From: JACKFB01 sp041389525
Lineage (GTDB): Bacteria; Myxococcota_A; UBA9042; PHBI01; JACKFB01
Assembly (NCBI GenBank): GCA_041389525.1
Contig: JAWKRR010000039.1
Coordinates: 9,621-73,620, forward strand
DNA: 64,000 nt
Reading direction: 5' to 3'
In this document: positions 53,162-63,545 of the stretch, one piece after another
Layout: every line of letters starts with the position of its first letter
Numbering within the stretch: the first letter of the stretch is position 1
Translations under genes and position numbers: made by a program
The notes under the pieces: model-generated
The model's input: only the letters and a program-made list of their open reading frames with translations
What the model was told of the DNA's origin: nothing
Database searches by the model: none

Positions 53162-56100
53162 ATGCACGTCCGCACCGCATCTTGTCCATGGAAGGCGCTC
53201 GCCGCCTCTGGAGCCCTTCTCTTGTCGGCGTTCGCGCTCGCTGCCTGCCCCAGCGGCGGCGACGGCAACGAGGCCGACTCCAAGGTCGACGTCAGCGACG
53301 GCACCGGAGACGGTGCCGGCGACGGCAGCGGCGATGTGGATCCGGCGGACAGCGACGTGGTCGGTCCCGACGCGGACGCGGATGGCGACACGAAGACCGA
53401 CGGTGATTGCATCGACTGCGACGTCCAGCCCGATGGCGACGTGGACGCGGACATCCCAGACGGTGACGCCGACGCAGAAGTCGACACGAAGGATATTATT
53501 CCCGACGACGGTGGCGGGACCGAGCTCCCCGACGATGGCGGCGGCCCCGGTCCCGACGCGGACGCCGACGTCCCGATCGACGTGCCGCTGGCGTGCGAGC
53601 CGAACCCCTGCACCGACCCGCCGCCCACCGAGTGCAACGGCAACGCCAACTCGATCATCTACGAGCCCACCGGCACCTGCACCGTCGACGACGCGGGCGA
53701 AGTGCTCTGCGACTACAAGGTCATCGCCAACGAGGACTGCAACGACGGCGACCTCTGCACGAAGGACACGTGCTTGGCCGGCATCGGCTGCGTGCACCAG
53801 TTCGACGACGCGCTGGACCCGAGCTGCAAGGTCGTCAGCCCCTGCGACAACGTGGTCTGCAACGACACAGCACCCTGCACCTTCGACTCCTGCAACCAGC
53901 TCACGGGCATCTGCAAGTTCCGAGTTCCTCAACTGCGATGACGCGAACGCTGCACCGCAAGGACTCTTCTGCGATCCCAAGGGAGACCCCGACACGTGCG
54001 TCTTCAAGGCCATCGAGAACTGCGACTACTGCCAGACCGACGCCGACTGCAAGACCGCGACGGGCGGCTGCATCACCCGCCAGTGCGATCAGGGCGAGTT
54101 CCGCTGCGTGGACAAGGCGCCGGTCAAGTGCACCGACGACAAGAACATCTGCACAAAAGACTACTGCAAGCCCGGCACCGGCTGCGTCAATGAGCCCCTC
54201 AAGCCGTGCCCGAGCGAGTTCGGCTGCCAGCAGGATTTCGACTGCGACGACGGCAACCCCTGCACCACCGAGACCTGCGACACCTCCGGCGACATCGGCG
54301 TCTGCAACTACGAGCTGACCGTCTGCGACGACGGCAACCCCTGCACCCTCGGCACCTGCGACGCGACCGTCACGGTCGGCAACGCCTGCAAGTTCACGCC
54401 GAAGACCTGCAACGACCTCAACCCGTGCACCGTGGACCAGTGCGCGGCCGTCGGCGGCTGCTCGAACACCCCGGTCGACTGCGACGACGGCGACCCGACC
54501 ACCGATAATCTCTGCATCCCTCAGACCGGAGCCTGTTTCAATCCGCTCTACGACTGCCCGAGCGGCGGTCCCTGCACCACCGCCATCTACAACCCGGTCA
54601 CCGAAGACTGCGACTACATCCCGCGCGACTGCAGCGACGGCAATCCCTGCACCGAGGACGTCTGCTCGCAGGAGCAGGACACCTGCCTCCACACCACCGT
54701 CATCTGCGACGATGAGAACCCCTGCACCGACGACTTCTGCGACCCGACCGTCGGCGGCTGCACCATCAAGCCGCGGAGCTGCGAGGACGGCGACCCCTGC
54801 ACCGACGACAAGTGCGAGGTCGCGACCGGCGACTGCAAGATCTCGCCGGTGAACTGCGCCGACACCAACTTCTGCACCGACGACAGCTGCAACATCAATG
54901 GCGACTGCATCCACCCGGCGTCGGACTGCGACGACGAGAGCGTGTGCACCCTGAACAACTGCGACCCGCTGGTGGGCTGCAAGAACACGCCGATCGTGTG
55001 CGACGACAAGGACCCCTGCACCAAGGACTCCTGCGACCCGGTCACGGGCTGCGACTACGGGACCTCGACGTGCGACGACAACAACCCGTGCACCATCGAC
55101 AGCTGCGACCCGGCCACCGGCGCCTGCCTGCACGCTCCGAAGAACTGCTTCGACAACGACCCGTGCACGCTGGACACCTGCGACGTGAAGACCGGCTCTT
55201 GCAACACGGTCAACCCGTGCGCCGACGATGATCCGTGCACCGTCGACGAGTGCTTCCCCGACCCGGCGGACCCCACCTTCGAGTTCACCTGCGGCGACGG
55301 CGCCCCGGTGGTCTGCCCCGATGACGGCAACGCCTGCACCCTGGACGCCTGCGTGCCCGACGTGGGCTGCAGCGCCGACGAGCTGGTCTGCGCCGACGGC
55401 AACGCCTGCACCACCGACTTCTGCGCGCCGGCCACGGGCTGCGTGTTCGAGGGCGGCAACTGCAACGACGGCGATCGCTGCACCATCGATGTCTGTGACC
55501 CGGCCGTGGGCTGCTCCAACACGCCTCAGCCCTGCGGCGACAACAATCCGTGCACGCTGGACAGTTGCGACCCGAACAGCGGCGACTGCACCTACGCCCC
55601 GGTCGAGTGCCTCGACGACAACGCCTGCACCGAAGATCTGTGCCAGCCCGACCCGATGGCCGCCGGTCAGCCCGCGTGCGTCTTCGTCAGCAAGAACTGC
55701 AGCGACGACAACCTCTGCACCTTCGACCAGTGCGAGCCCAGCACCGCCGACTGCTTCTACGAGCCGGTCGACTGCGACGACGGCAACGCCTGCACCGCCG
55801 AGAAGTGCCTGCAGGGCGCGGGCTGCATCCCCGAGCTCCTGGTCTGCAACGACAACAACCCGTGCACCGTCGACAGCTGCGACCCCAAGACGGGCTGCGT
55901 CTTCACTCCGAAGAGCTGTGGTGACGGCACCGCCTGCACCAATGACTCCTGCAACCCGGCTACCGGCGCCTGCGTGAACACGCCCATCGACTGCGGCACG
56001 AGCGACGCATGCACCATCAAGGGCTGCGACCCCGTGGCCGGCTGCACGACCAAGGGCAAGTGCGACGACAACGACGCCTGCACCACCGACGCGTGCGCTC

Positions 56101-58157
56101 CCGGAACCGGCGCCTGCACGAACACCCCGGTCGTGTGCACCAACGCCGACAAGTGCGTCATCCCGCTGTGCAACGCTCAGGAAGGCTGCACCTCGATTCC
56201 CAAGTGCTTCGACGCCACCGAGTGCACCGTCGAGATCTGCAACGAGAACACCGGCGCCTGTACCCAGAAGCCGAAGGACTGCGACGACGGCGATCCCTGC
56301 ACGCTCGACACCTGCGTCCTGGCGACCGGCGCGTGTGAGCACAAGCCGGTGGTCTGCACGAGCTCGGACCCCTGCTTCGCGACGAGCTGCAACTCCGCCC
56401 TCGGCGTGTGTGAGCAGACGATGGTCTGCGACGACAAGAACCCGTGCACCATCGACAAGTGCGACAACACGAAGCCGAACCCGACCGACCCGACCAAGCC
56501 CCTGTGCACCCAGAAGCAGATCGGCTGTGACGACACCAACCCGTGCACCGTCGACTCCTGCGACGCGGCTACGGGCCAGTGCAAATTCCAGCAGATCACG
56601 CCTCAGGACTGCAGCGACGGCGAGTTCTGCACGACCGACTTCTGCGACATCGCGGCCGGCGGCTGCGTGCACACGACCAACCTGTGCAACGACTCCGACG
56701 AGTGCACCGTGGACTTCTGCCTGCAGGGTGCCTGCAAGCACGCGCTCAACAGCGCCAACCCGAACTGCCCGCAGGACATCCCGTGCAGCAGCTCGGCCGA
56801 GTGCGTGCCCGACAACCTGTGCAAGACGGGCGTCTGCAAGCCGTCGATCCTCAACCCGTCCCAGAACGTCTGCGTGTTCGAGTTGACCAAGTGCAACGAC
56901 GGCAACGCGTGCACCCTCGACGGCTGCATCCCGGCGACGGGCAAGTGCACAAACGTGCCCATCACGTGTAGCCCCGACGGCAACGCCTGCACCCAGGACC
57001 TGTGCGACACCAGCGCCGGCTGCATCTACCCGCCGATCGTCTGCCAGCCCAGCTCCAACGTGAAGTGCACCATCGGCACCTGCGACCCGGGCAATGGCCA
57101 GTGCGCGTTCAGCCCATCGGTCTGCAACGACAACAACGCCTGCACCACCGACAAGTGCGACCCGGCCACCGGCGCGTGCGTCTTTACGCCGATCAACTGC
57201 GACGACAAGACGGTGTGTACGGACGACAGCTGCGATCCGGCAACCGGCGCCTGCAAGAACACGCCGGTGGACTGCACGAGCGGTGACGTCTGCAAGCTGA
57301 CCAAGTGCAACCCCACCACCGGCTGCGAGCTGATCGGCGTCACCGACTGTGACGACGAGGACTCCTGCACCCGGGACCAGTGCGACCCCGACACGGGCTG
57401 CACCTTCGTCGACACCTGCGACGACAACGACCCGTGCACGGTCGACACGTGCACGCCGTCGACGAGCGGCCCCGCGGCGTGTACCCACACCTACGCGTCC
57501 TGCAACGACAACAACCCGTGCACCTACGACTGGTGCGACCCGACCCTGGGCTGCAAAAACGTCGTGATCTCGAACTGCAATTCGGCGTGCGCGTCGCAGG
57601 CGGTGTGTGGCGACAGCAACCTGTGCACCCAGGACCTGTGCGAGGACAACGGCGCCGGCGGCGGCAAGTGCACGCACAACCCCGTGAGTTGCGACGACTT
57701 CGACGTCTGCACCAACGACTACTGCGATCCGAACACCGGCTGTGGCCACACGCCGACGCCCGTCTGCGGTGTGGACTGCTTGGTCGACGCCCAGTGCAGC
57801 GACTTCACGGACGCCTGCAACACCGGCAAGTGCGCGCCGGACTCGAAGAGCTGCATCGCGGTGCCGAAGGTCTGCAACGACGGCAACCCCTGCACCGTCG
57901 ACTACTGCACGCTGGATCAGCCGAGCCCCGGATGTAAGGCCGTCGCGGCCCCCGGCTGTGGCGTGACGCCGTGCACGACCACCGCGCAGTGCACGGGCCC
58001 CGTCCCGCTTGGGTCGGAGTGCGTGAAAAACATCTGCTCGAACAACGTCTGCACCTTCGTGAACACGGGCTGTGACGACGGCGACGCCTGCACCAACGAC
58101 GAGTGCAGCGCCAGCGGCGTCAGCTGTGTCTACTCGCCCAACCCGCAGTGCAAGTAG
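53162..58157 (+). CDS. Giant Cys-rich repeat lipoprotein, one frameshift
   Basis: About 1664 residues. ATG 53162 has SD GAGGAT. Lipobox FALAAC (Cys about 29) is followed by an Asp/Gly-rich linker (about 30-140). Roughly 50 tandem repeats of about 22 residues then follow the pattern C-D-D-G-N-P-C-T-x-D-x-C-D-P-x-T-G-x-C-x-x-T, six Cys per repeat, to the C-terminus. Cysteines must be disulfide-bonded in the envelope or outside, giving a long rigid surface stalk; Asp-rich loops may bind calcium. The frame breaks at 53920-53921, where an extra C in TTCCGAG (expected TTCGAG) changes frame; this is probably a sequencing insertion. Similar Myxococcota repeat proteins are known but uncharacterised. 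The first Cys module resembles that of the lipoprotein at 16650. Confidence 0.88.
53950..58150 (+). repeat. Tandem coding repeats of about 66 bases (Cys-rich units)
   Basis: About 50 degenerate units encode the C-D-D-x-x-x-C-T-x-D-x-C module. DNA identity between units is partial (GACGACGGCAACCCCTGCAC is a common core). They are imperfect in length, with occasional insertions of 5-15 codons. Confidence 0.85.
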
Positions 58158-58165
58158 TCGCGTGA

Positions 58166-58196
58166 CCGGGTGGGCGTCCCTCCGACGCCCGCCCGG
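58166..58196 (+). terminator. Hairpin after the Cys-rich gene, possible terminator
   Basis: CCGGGTGGGCGTC (58166-58178) pairs with GACGCCCGCCCGG (58184-58196) around CCTCC, nine bases after the stop. There is no T-run, so it may be a 3'-end stabiliser or weak terminator. The rest of 58197-58446 shows no gene or RNA I can support. Confidence 0.5.
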
Positions 58197-58446
58197 GCCA
58201 CTCGCCGTGAGACCACGCTACGCGGGACCCCGCTGGCCCCGAGCTCACCGGGAGGCGCGCCCGAGCTCGCCGCCCGGCGAGCGTGCGTCTGCGCTCGCCC
58301 CCACCTTCGGCGGCCAGGACACCCTCTCCCCGGGGCCAAGCCCTGGCCCGGCCGGCCGCCGGGTCCCCATGCGCGCTCGAAGCGCGCGCCGGCCATGGCG
58401 GCCCCGTGCGCGGTCGGGACGGGTGCTCAAATCTGCCAATTTGGGC

Positions 58447-58475
58447 TTGACGTTCGGGCGGCCGGGTCGTACTCC
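58447..58475 (+). promoter_or_regulatory. Putative tRNA-Leu(CAG) promoter
   Basis: TTGACG (58447-58452), a 17-base spacer, TACTCC (58470-58475); the tRNA begins 30 bases downstream. Confidence 0.45.
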
Positions 58476-58504
58476 TTCCGCGCCGTCTGCGTACGGCATG
58501 CCGC

Positions 58505-58591
58505 GCGAAAGTGGCGGAATTGGTAGACGCGCTAGATTCAGGTTCTAGTGGGCTTATGCCTGTGGGGGTTCAAGTCCCCCCTTTCGCACCA
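58505..58591 (+). tRNA. tRNA-Leu (CAG)
   Basis: Class II, 87 bases. Acceptor GCGAAAG/CTTTCGC, anticodon arm CTAGA-TTCAGGT-TCTAG (anticodon CAG), long variable arm, T-arm GGGGG-TTCAAGT-CCCCC, encoded CCA. Confidence 0.95.
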
Positions 58592-58625
58592 CGCGCGACG
58601 CTCTCACGGGCGTCGCGCGTTTTCG
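58591..58625 (+). terminator. Terminator of tRNA-Leu(CAG)
   Basis: ACGCGCGACGC pairs with GCGTCGCGCGT, followed by TTTCGTTT. It begins at the tRNA 3' end. Confidence 0.8.
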
Positions 58626-58826
58626 TTTGTGGCGAGTTCGCCCCCGGACGGTGCCTGCTTGCCGCCCGGCGCACGCGCGACCCGGCCTGGCCCCACGCCG
58701 CTCGAGGCACCGCGACCGGTCGAAGTCTGCGGCGCCTCCGTGCTATGGCTGAGGCCGTGACCGCGTCGGTCGCCTCCCCGATGGCCTCGCCGGCAGAACC
58801 TGCGCCGCGCCACCCACAGGGCATCC

Positions 58827-59615
58827 ATGCACGGGCATTCGAGGTTGGTGAGTTTCGAGGTCTGCGGCGGCGTCGCCGTCCTCACGCTCCAGAACCCGCC
58901 AGCAAACGCCTACTCCTACGCGATGATGCGCCAGCTCGACGGCTGGATCTTACAAGCCCGCATGGACCCCGACGTGCACGTCATCGTCCTCACCGGCGAG
59001 GGCGAGCGCTTCTTCTGCGCCGGCGCGGACGTCGCAGATCAGCCGGCGACGACACCGGCGACGCACTACGCGCTCTGCTTGCACGCGAGCGAGACCCTGC
59101 GGCGCCTGGAGCAGACGCCCAAGCTGGTCATCGCCGCCCTCAACGGGCACGCCGCCGGCGGCGGACTCGAGCTCGCCCTCGCCTGCGATCTGCGCGTCGC
59201 GCGGCGCGGCGTCGCGACGCTGGGGTTGGCCGCAGGCGCGCCGCGCGGGCTTCCCGTAGCGGGGAGCGATCAACGGCTGACACGCCTGCTCAGCACCTCC
59301 GGCGCCCGCGAGTCGATGGCCGCCGGCGTCACCCTCGAGGTCGACGACGCGAGGGATCTCGGGCTGGTGCATGAGGTCCTGGAGGCCGCAACCGGCGCGG
59401 ATTTCATGGCCCAGGTGCTCGCGTGGGCCGACCGCCTCTGCCCGCCCCGCGCGGACTCGGGCACCATCGGATTGTTGAAGAGAACCCGGCTCTTGGGCGA
59501 GGTCACCGACCTCGCGCTTGAGCGCGCGCTGCAACAGTGCTTGTCCACAGCCGCGGGCGCGGCAGCCGGACCGAGCGCCCAGGCCGCCGACACACACAGC
59601 TACAGGGGGCGATGA
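58827..59615 (+). CDS. Enoyl-CoA hydratase/isomerase family protein
   Basis: A 262-residue crotonase-fold enzyme. CGGVAVLTLQNPPANAYSYA, FCAGADVAD (first oxyanion-hole segment) and AALNGHAAGGGLELALACDL (second oxyanion-hole Gly pair) are present. The usual catalytic Glu region after LGL is altered (AAGAPRGLPVAGSDQRLTRL), so activity may differ from simple hydration, for example isomerase or decarboxylase type. The C-terminal about 25 residues are Ala-rich. ATG 58827 has no clear SD; a TTG at about 58845 is an alternative. It leads the 58.8-62.3 kb acyl-CoA operon, the next ATG starting one base after its stop. Confidence 0.85.
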   Translation: MHGHSRLVSFEVCGGVAVLTLQNPPANAYSYAMMRQLDGWILQARMDPDVHVIVLTGEGERFFCAGADVADQPATTPATHYALCLHASETLRRLEQTPKLVIAALNGHAAGGGLELALACDLRVARRGVATLGLAAGAPRGLPVAGSDQRLTRLLSTSGARESMAAGVTLEVDDARDLGLVHEVLEAATGADFMAQVLAWADRLCPPRADSGTIGLLKRTRLLGEVTDLALERALQQCLSTAAGAAAGPSAQAADTHSYRGR

Positions 59616-59616
59616 G

Positions 59617-60645
59617 ATGCGAGCGGTAGTCATCCGAGAGCACGGCGGCCTGGAGGTGCTCGCGGTCACCGAGGAGCCCAGGCCGGAGCCGGGCGCGGGC
59701 GAGGTTCGCGTGCGGGTGCGGGCCTGCGCCCTGAACCACCTGGACCTGTGGATTCGCCGCGGCCTGCCCGGCGCACCGTGGACCCTCCCGCGGATCACCG
59801 GCGCCGACGTCAGCGGCGACGTCGATGCGGTCGGGGCGGGGGTCACCGATCTGGCCGTCGGCACCCCCGTCATGGTCATGCCCGGGCTGTCATGCGGTCA
59901 CTGCGCCCGCTGCGTCGGCGGGGCCGACCACCTCTGCTCGCACTACGGTATCCTGGGGGAGCACGCCGACGGCGGCCTCGCCGAGTACTGCGTCGTCCCG
60001 CGGCAGAACATCGTCGAGAAGCCCGCCCGCCTCGACTACGCGCAGGCCGCCGCGCTCTCGCTGACCTTCCTCACGGCCTGGCACATGCTGGTCGCCCGCG
60101 CGGAGCTACGCGGCGGCGAGACCGTGCTGGTGCAGGCCGCCGGGAGCGGCGTTGGCAGCGCGGCCATCCAGATCGCGCGCTTTCTCGGCGCGACGGTCAT
60201 CGCCACCGCCGGATCACCCGACAAGCTCGACGCGGCCCGCGCCCTCGGCGCAGACCACGGCATCGACTACTCGAAAGAGGACATCATCGCCCGCACCAAA
60301 GCGTTGACGGGGGGCCGCGGCGCCGACGTCGTCTTTGAGCACGTCGGCGGCGAGGTGTTCGAGAAGTCCCTGCGCGCCCTCGCCTGGGCCGGTCGGCTCG
60401 TCACCTGCGGCGCGACCACCGGCACGCGGGCCCAGATCGACCTGCGCCACATCTTCTTCAAGGGCCAGTCCATCCTCGGCTCGACCATGGGCTCCAAGGG
60501 CGAGTACCACCAGCTTGTGAAGCTCTACGAGCGCGGCCTCTTTGTGCCGGTCATCGACCGCGTGCTGCCGCTGGACGCCATCGCGGAGGCCCACCGGGCG
60601 CTAGAGGCCCGCGAGGTCTTCGGCAAGGTGGTGATGACCCTGTGA
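59617..60645 (+). CDS. Zinc-type MDR alcohol dehydrogenase/quinone oxidoreductase-like protein
   Basis: A 342-residue medium-chain dehydrogenase/reductase. RACALNHLDLWIRRG and GADVSGDVDAVGAGV form the catalytic lobe, with a structural-zinc loop CGHCARCVGGADHLC carrying four cysteines. The cofactor lobe has VLVQAAGSGVGSAAIQIARF (NAD(P)H Rossmann) and VVFEHVGGEVFEKSL. ATG 59617 sits in TGAGATG, one base past the preceding stop. Within an acyl-CoA operon it could be an enoyl reductase-like or alcohol dehydrogenase step, but the substrate is unassigned. Its stop overlaps the next gene as GTGA. Confidence 0.9.
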   Translation: MRAVVIREHGGLEVLAVTEEPRPEPGAGEVRVRVRACALNHLDLWIRRGLPGAPWTLPRITGADVSGDVDAVGAGVTDLAVGTPVMVMPGLSCGHCARCVGGADHLCSHYGILGEHADGGLAEYCVVPRQNIVEKPARLDYAQAAALSLTFLTAWHMLVARAELRGGETVLVQAAGSGVGSAAIQIARFLGATVIATAGSPDKLDAARALGADHGIDYSKEDIIARTKALTGGRGADVVFEHVGGEVFEKSLRALAWAGRLVTCGATTGTRAQIDLRHIFFKGQSILGSTMGSKGEYHQLVKLYERGLFVPVIDRVLPLDAIAEAHRALEAREVFGKVVMTL

Positions 60646-61442
60646 GCGCGACCTACGAACACATCCGCGTGGAGCGCGGCCCAGACGGCGTCGCCACCCT
60701 GACCTTCGCGCGGCCCGAGGTGCGGAACGCCATGCACCTGGCCATGAACCGCGAGGTGCGCACGGCGCTGGACGAGCTGGCCGATGACGAGGCCGTGCGT
60801 GCGCTGGTGCTGACCGGCGCGGGCGGGCGCTCCTTCGTCAGCGGCGCGGACATCGCCGAGCTACGCGACCGCCCGGCCAGCGTGGCGCTGCTGCGGCACA
60901 ACGCGAAGCTCTGCGACGCCCTGGAGGCCTTTCCGCGCCCCACCGTGGCCGCGATCGAGGGGGTGGCGCTCGGCGGCGGCATGGAGGTCGCCCTGGCCTG
61001 CGACCTCCGCGTGGCCGGCGCGTCGGCGAAGTTAGGCCAGCCCGAGGTCAGCCTCGGCATCATCCCGGCGGCCGGCGCGACCTGGCGTCTGCCGCGCATC
61101 GTCGGCTTGGGTCGCGCCAAGGAGCTGATCTTCACCGCGCGGGTCATCGAGGCCGACGAGGCGCTCGCCATGGGGCTGCTCAACCGCGTCGTCCCCGACG
61201 GCCACGCGCTCGAGACGGCGCGCAGCCTCGCCGCCACCATGGCCGCCCAGAGCCCGCTGGCGGTCAGGCTCGCCAAGGTCGCGGTCGACGGCGGGCGCGA
61301 GGCCAGCGCGCAGGTCGGCTCGATGCTCGAGGCGCTGGCCCAGGCGCTGCTCTACGACGACCCTGAAAAGCACGCCCGCATGGACGCCTTCTTGGCGCGG
61401 CGCCGCACCTCCAAACCCTCCAAAGGATCAGGCAATGACTGA
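60642..61442 (+). CDS. Enoyl-CoA hydratase
   Basis: A 266-residue crotonase. VATLTFARPEVRNAMHLAMN, RSFVSGADIAELRDRP and VAAIEGVALGGGMEVALACD match enoyl-CoA hydratases. ASAKLGQPEVSLGIIPAAGA supplies the catalytic Glu of GQPEV and a further acidic site position. GTG 60642 is coupled to the MDR gene; the 3' end overlaps the dehydrogenase start by eight bases. It hydrates trans-2-enoyl-CoA to 3-hydroxyacyl-CoA, giving the substrate of the next enzyme. Confidence 0.93.
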   Translation: MSATYEHIRVERGPDGVATLTFARPEVRNAMHLAMNREVRTALDELADDEAVRALVLTGAGGRSFVSGADIAELRDRPASVALLRHNAKLCDALEAFPRPTVAAIEGVALGGGMEVALACDLRVAGASAKLGQPEVSLGIIPAAGATWRLPRIVGLGRAKELIFTARVIEADEALAMGLLNRVVPDGHALETARSLAATMAAQSPLAVRLAKVAVDGGREASAQVGSMLEALAQALLYDDPEKHARMDAFLARRRTSKPSKGSGND

Positions 61443-62283
61443 GGAAAAGGTGGTCGTCGTCGGCGCCGGGGTCATGGGCCACGGCATCGCGCAGGTCGCG
61501 GCGGTGGCCGGCTACCGGACGACGCTGGTGGACGTGGACCAGGCGGCGCTGGACCGCGGCGAGCTGGCGATTCGCGCGTCGATGGCCAAGGGCGTTGAGC
61601 GGCAGAAGCTGAGCGCCGAGCAGGCCGAGGCCGCGCTCGATCGACTAAGCACAGCCCGAGATCTTGCCGCGGTCGCCCAGGACGCGGACTTCGTCATCGA
61701 GGCGGTGCCCGAGGACATGGCGCTGAAGCGGCGGATCTTCGCGGTGCTCGACGACGCGGCGCCGGCGGGGGCGGTGCTGGGGACCAACACGTCCAGCCTC
61801 TCGATTACGGAGATGGCGGCGGCGACTTCGCGACCTGGGCAGGTCATCGGGATGCACTTCTTCAACCCGCCGCCCATCGTGACGCTGCTGGAGATCGTGC
61901 GCGCGGTGCGGACCTCCGACGAGACTCTGGCGCGGACGCGAGCGATGGCCGAGCGGATGGGGCGCGAGGTCATCGTGGTCGGGGACAGCCCGGGCTTCGC
62001 GACGAGTCGGCTGGGGCTGTGTCTGGGGCTTGAGGCGATTCGGATGCTCGAGCAGGGCGTCGGGAGCGCTGAGGACATCGACCGGGCGATGGAGTTGGGC
62101 TATCGGCACCCGATGGGGCCGCTGCGGCTGACGGACCTGGTGGGCCTGGACACGCGGCTGAAGATCGCCGAGCACCTGCACCGTGAGCTGGGCGAGCAGT
62201 TTCGGCCGCCCGTGCTGCTGCGGCAGATGGTGCGAGCGGGGCATCTGGGCAAGAAGAGCGGGCGTGGCTTCTACGAATGGTAG
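61435..62283 (+). CDS. hbd: 3-hydroxybutyryl-CoA dehydrogenase (3-hydroxyacyl-CoA dehydrogenase)
   Basis: A 282-residue NAD(P) enzyme oxidising 3-hydroxyacyl-CoA or reducing acetoacetyl-CoA. The Rossmann VVVVGAGVMGHGIAQVAAVA, DADFVIEAVPEDMALKRRIF, GTNTSSLSITEM and the catalytic His-Glu/Asn region GMHFFNPPPIVTLLEIV are typical, as is DSPGFATSRL. The C-terminal domain has GYRHPMGPLRLTDLVGLD. With the two hydratases it forms a short-chain beta-oxidation or butanoyl-CoA unit; no thiolase is in the window. ATG 61435 overlaps the preceding gene by eight bases. Confidence 0.95.
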   Translation: MTEEKVVVVGAGVMGHGIAQVAAVAGYRTTLVDVDQAALDRGELAIRASMAKGVERQKLSAEQAEAALDRLSTARDLAAVAQDADFVIEAVPEDMALKRRIFAVLDDAAPAGAVLGTNTSSLSITEMAAATSRPGQVIGMHFFNPPPIVTLLEIVRAVRTSDETLARTRAMAERMGREVIVVGDSPGFATSRLGLCLGLEAIRMLEQGVGSAEDIDRAMELGYRHPMGPLRLTDLVGLDTRLKIAEHLHRELGEQFRPPVLLRQMVRAGHLGKKSGRGFYEW

Positions 62284-62367
62284 GCGCTGCTTGAGCGGTG
62301 GCGGCGCGTGCGGTAGAGAGCCGCTCCGCCGGGAAGGGCCCCGGCGCAGCACACGCGGAGGCCGCTG

Positions 62368-63462
62368 ATGGCCCTGACTCTTGGCATCGTGGGCCTGCCC
62401 AACGTCGGCAAGTCGACCCTCTTCAACGCGCTGTCGTCGGCGGGTGCTGAGGCGTCGAACTACCCGTTCTGCACCATCGAGCCGAACGTCGGCATGGTCA
62501 CCGTGCCCGACCCGCGGTTGGGCCAGCTTGCGGCGATCGTGAACCCGCAGCGGACGCTGCCGACGGTGGTCGAGTTCGTCGACATCGCCGGGCTGGTCAA
62601 GGGCGCGAGCAAGGGCGAGGGGCTGGGCAATCAGTTCCTGGGGAATATCCGCAGCACGGACGCGATCGTGCACGTGGTGCGGTGCTTTGAGGACGACAAT
62701 GTCATCCACGTCGAGGGGACGGTGGCGCCGCTGCGCGACATCGAGATCATCGAGACGGAGCTGATCCTCAAGGACCTGGAAACCGTCGAGAAGCGGATCG
62801 ACCGCGGGCAGAAGGCGGCGAAGGGCGGCGACAAGAACGCGAAGGTCCAGCTGACGATGCTGGAGGGGCTGCTGGTGCACCTCAACGCGGGGAATCTGGC
62901 GCGGGGCTTCGAGGTCGAGGACGCGCTGGTGCCGTTTTACCGCGAGCTGTGTCTGCTGACGTCGAAGCCGGTGCTCTACGCGGCGAACGTGGCCGAGGGC
63001 GACCTGCCGGACGGCAACGCGCACGTCGAGAAGGTGCGGCAGCACGCGGAGGCGCAGGGGGCGCAGGTGGTGGTCTTCTGCGGCGCCATCGAGGCCGAGA
63101 TCGCCGAGCTCCCCGAGGCCGAGCGCAATGAGTTCCTCGAGAGCCTGGGCCTCGCCGAGAGCGGCCTGGACCGCCTCATCCACGCCGGCTACCGCCTGCT
63201 GGGCCTCGTCACCTACTTCACGGCCGGCGAAAAAGAGGTACGCGCCTGGACCGTCCGCCAGGGCACCAAAGCCCCGGGCGCGGCGGGCGTCATCCACACC
63301 GACTTCGAGCGAGGCTTCATCCGCGCCGAGGTCATCCACTTCGACGACTTCATCCGCCTCAAGGGCGAGCAGGGTGCGAAGACCGCGGGCAAGCTGAACG
63401 TGGAAGGCAAAGAGTACGTCGTACAAGACGGCGACGTGATGCACTTCCGGTTCAACGTGTAG
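62368..63462 (+). CDS. ychF: YchF/OLA1-family ribosome-binding GTPase (ATPase)
   Basis: A 364-residue Obg-related P-loop protein. Walker A LGIVGLPNVGKSTLFNALSS, switch region YPFCTIEPNVGMVTVPDPRL, G3 VDIAGLVKGASKGEGLGNQF, and NVAE in place of NKxD, which explains the ATP preference of YchF. A coiled coil covers about residues 125-180 and a TGS domain the C-terminus (YFTAGEKEVRAWTVRQGTKA, RGFIRAEVIHFDDF). SD GGAGG precedes ATG 62368. It is universal, binds ribosomes and is involved in stress responses. It is separated from the acyl-CoA operon by 84 bases. Confidence 0.97.
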   Translation: MALTLGIVGLPNVGKSTLFNALSSAGAEASNYPFCTIEPNVGMVTVPDPRLGQLAAIVNPQRTLPTVVEFVDIAGLVKGASKGEGLGNQFLGNIRSTDAIVHVVRCFEDDNVIHVEGTVAPLRDIEIIETELILKDLETVEKRIDRGQKAAKGGDKNAKVQLTMLEGLLVHLNAGNLARGFEVEDALVPFYRELCLLTSKPVLYAANVAEGDLPDGNAHVEKVRQHAEAQGAQVVVFCGAIEAEIAELPEAERNEFLESLGLAESGLDRLIHAGYRLLGLVTYFTAGEKEVRAWTVRQGTKAPGAAGVIHTDFERGFIRAEVIHFDDFIRLKGEQGAKTAGKLNVEGKEYVVQDGDVMHFRFNV

Positions 63463-63545
63463 GTGACTGCGTCGCCTCGACGTCGGCGGCCCTGCTGGGG
63501 CGGCTGGTGGGAGCGGCGACCGATCCGGCGAGCATCGCTGCGCAG

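Noticed and set aside
53901..57749. A 1282-codon open frame on the minus strand opposite the Cys-rich repeat gene
   Set aside because: It is the antisense of a GC-rich repeat. The protein is Val/Ala/Gly/Arg-rich with no domain or signal, while the plus strand has the clear Cys repeat pattern.
53950..58150. Regular repeats that could suggest a CRISPR array
   Set aside because: Units are in-frame coding repeats, degenerate at DNA level, with no identical direct repeats and unique spacers and no cas genes.
61645..63444. A 599-codon minus-strand frame opposite hbd and ychF
   Set aside because: Shadow of two strongly conserved genes, with no start signal or domain.
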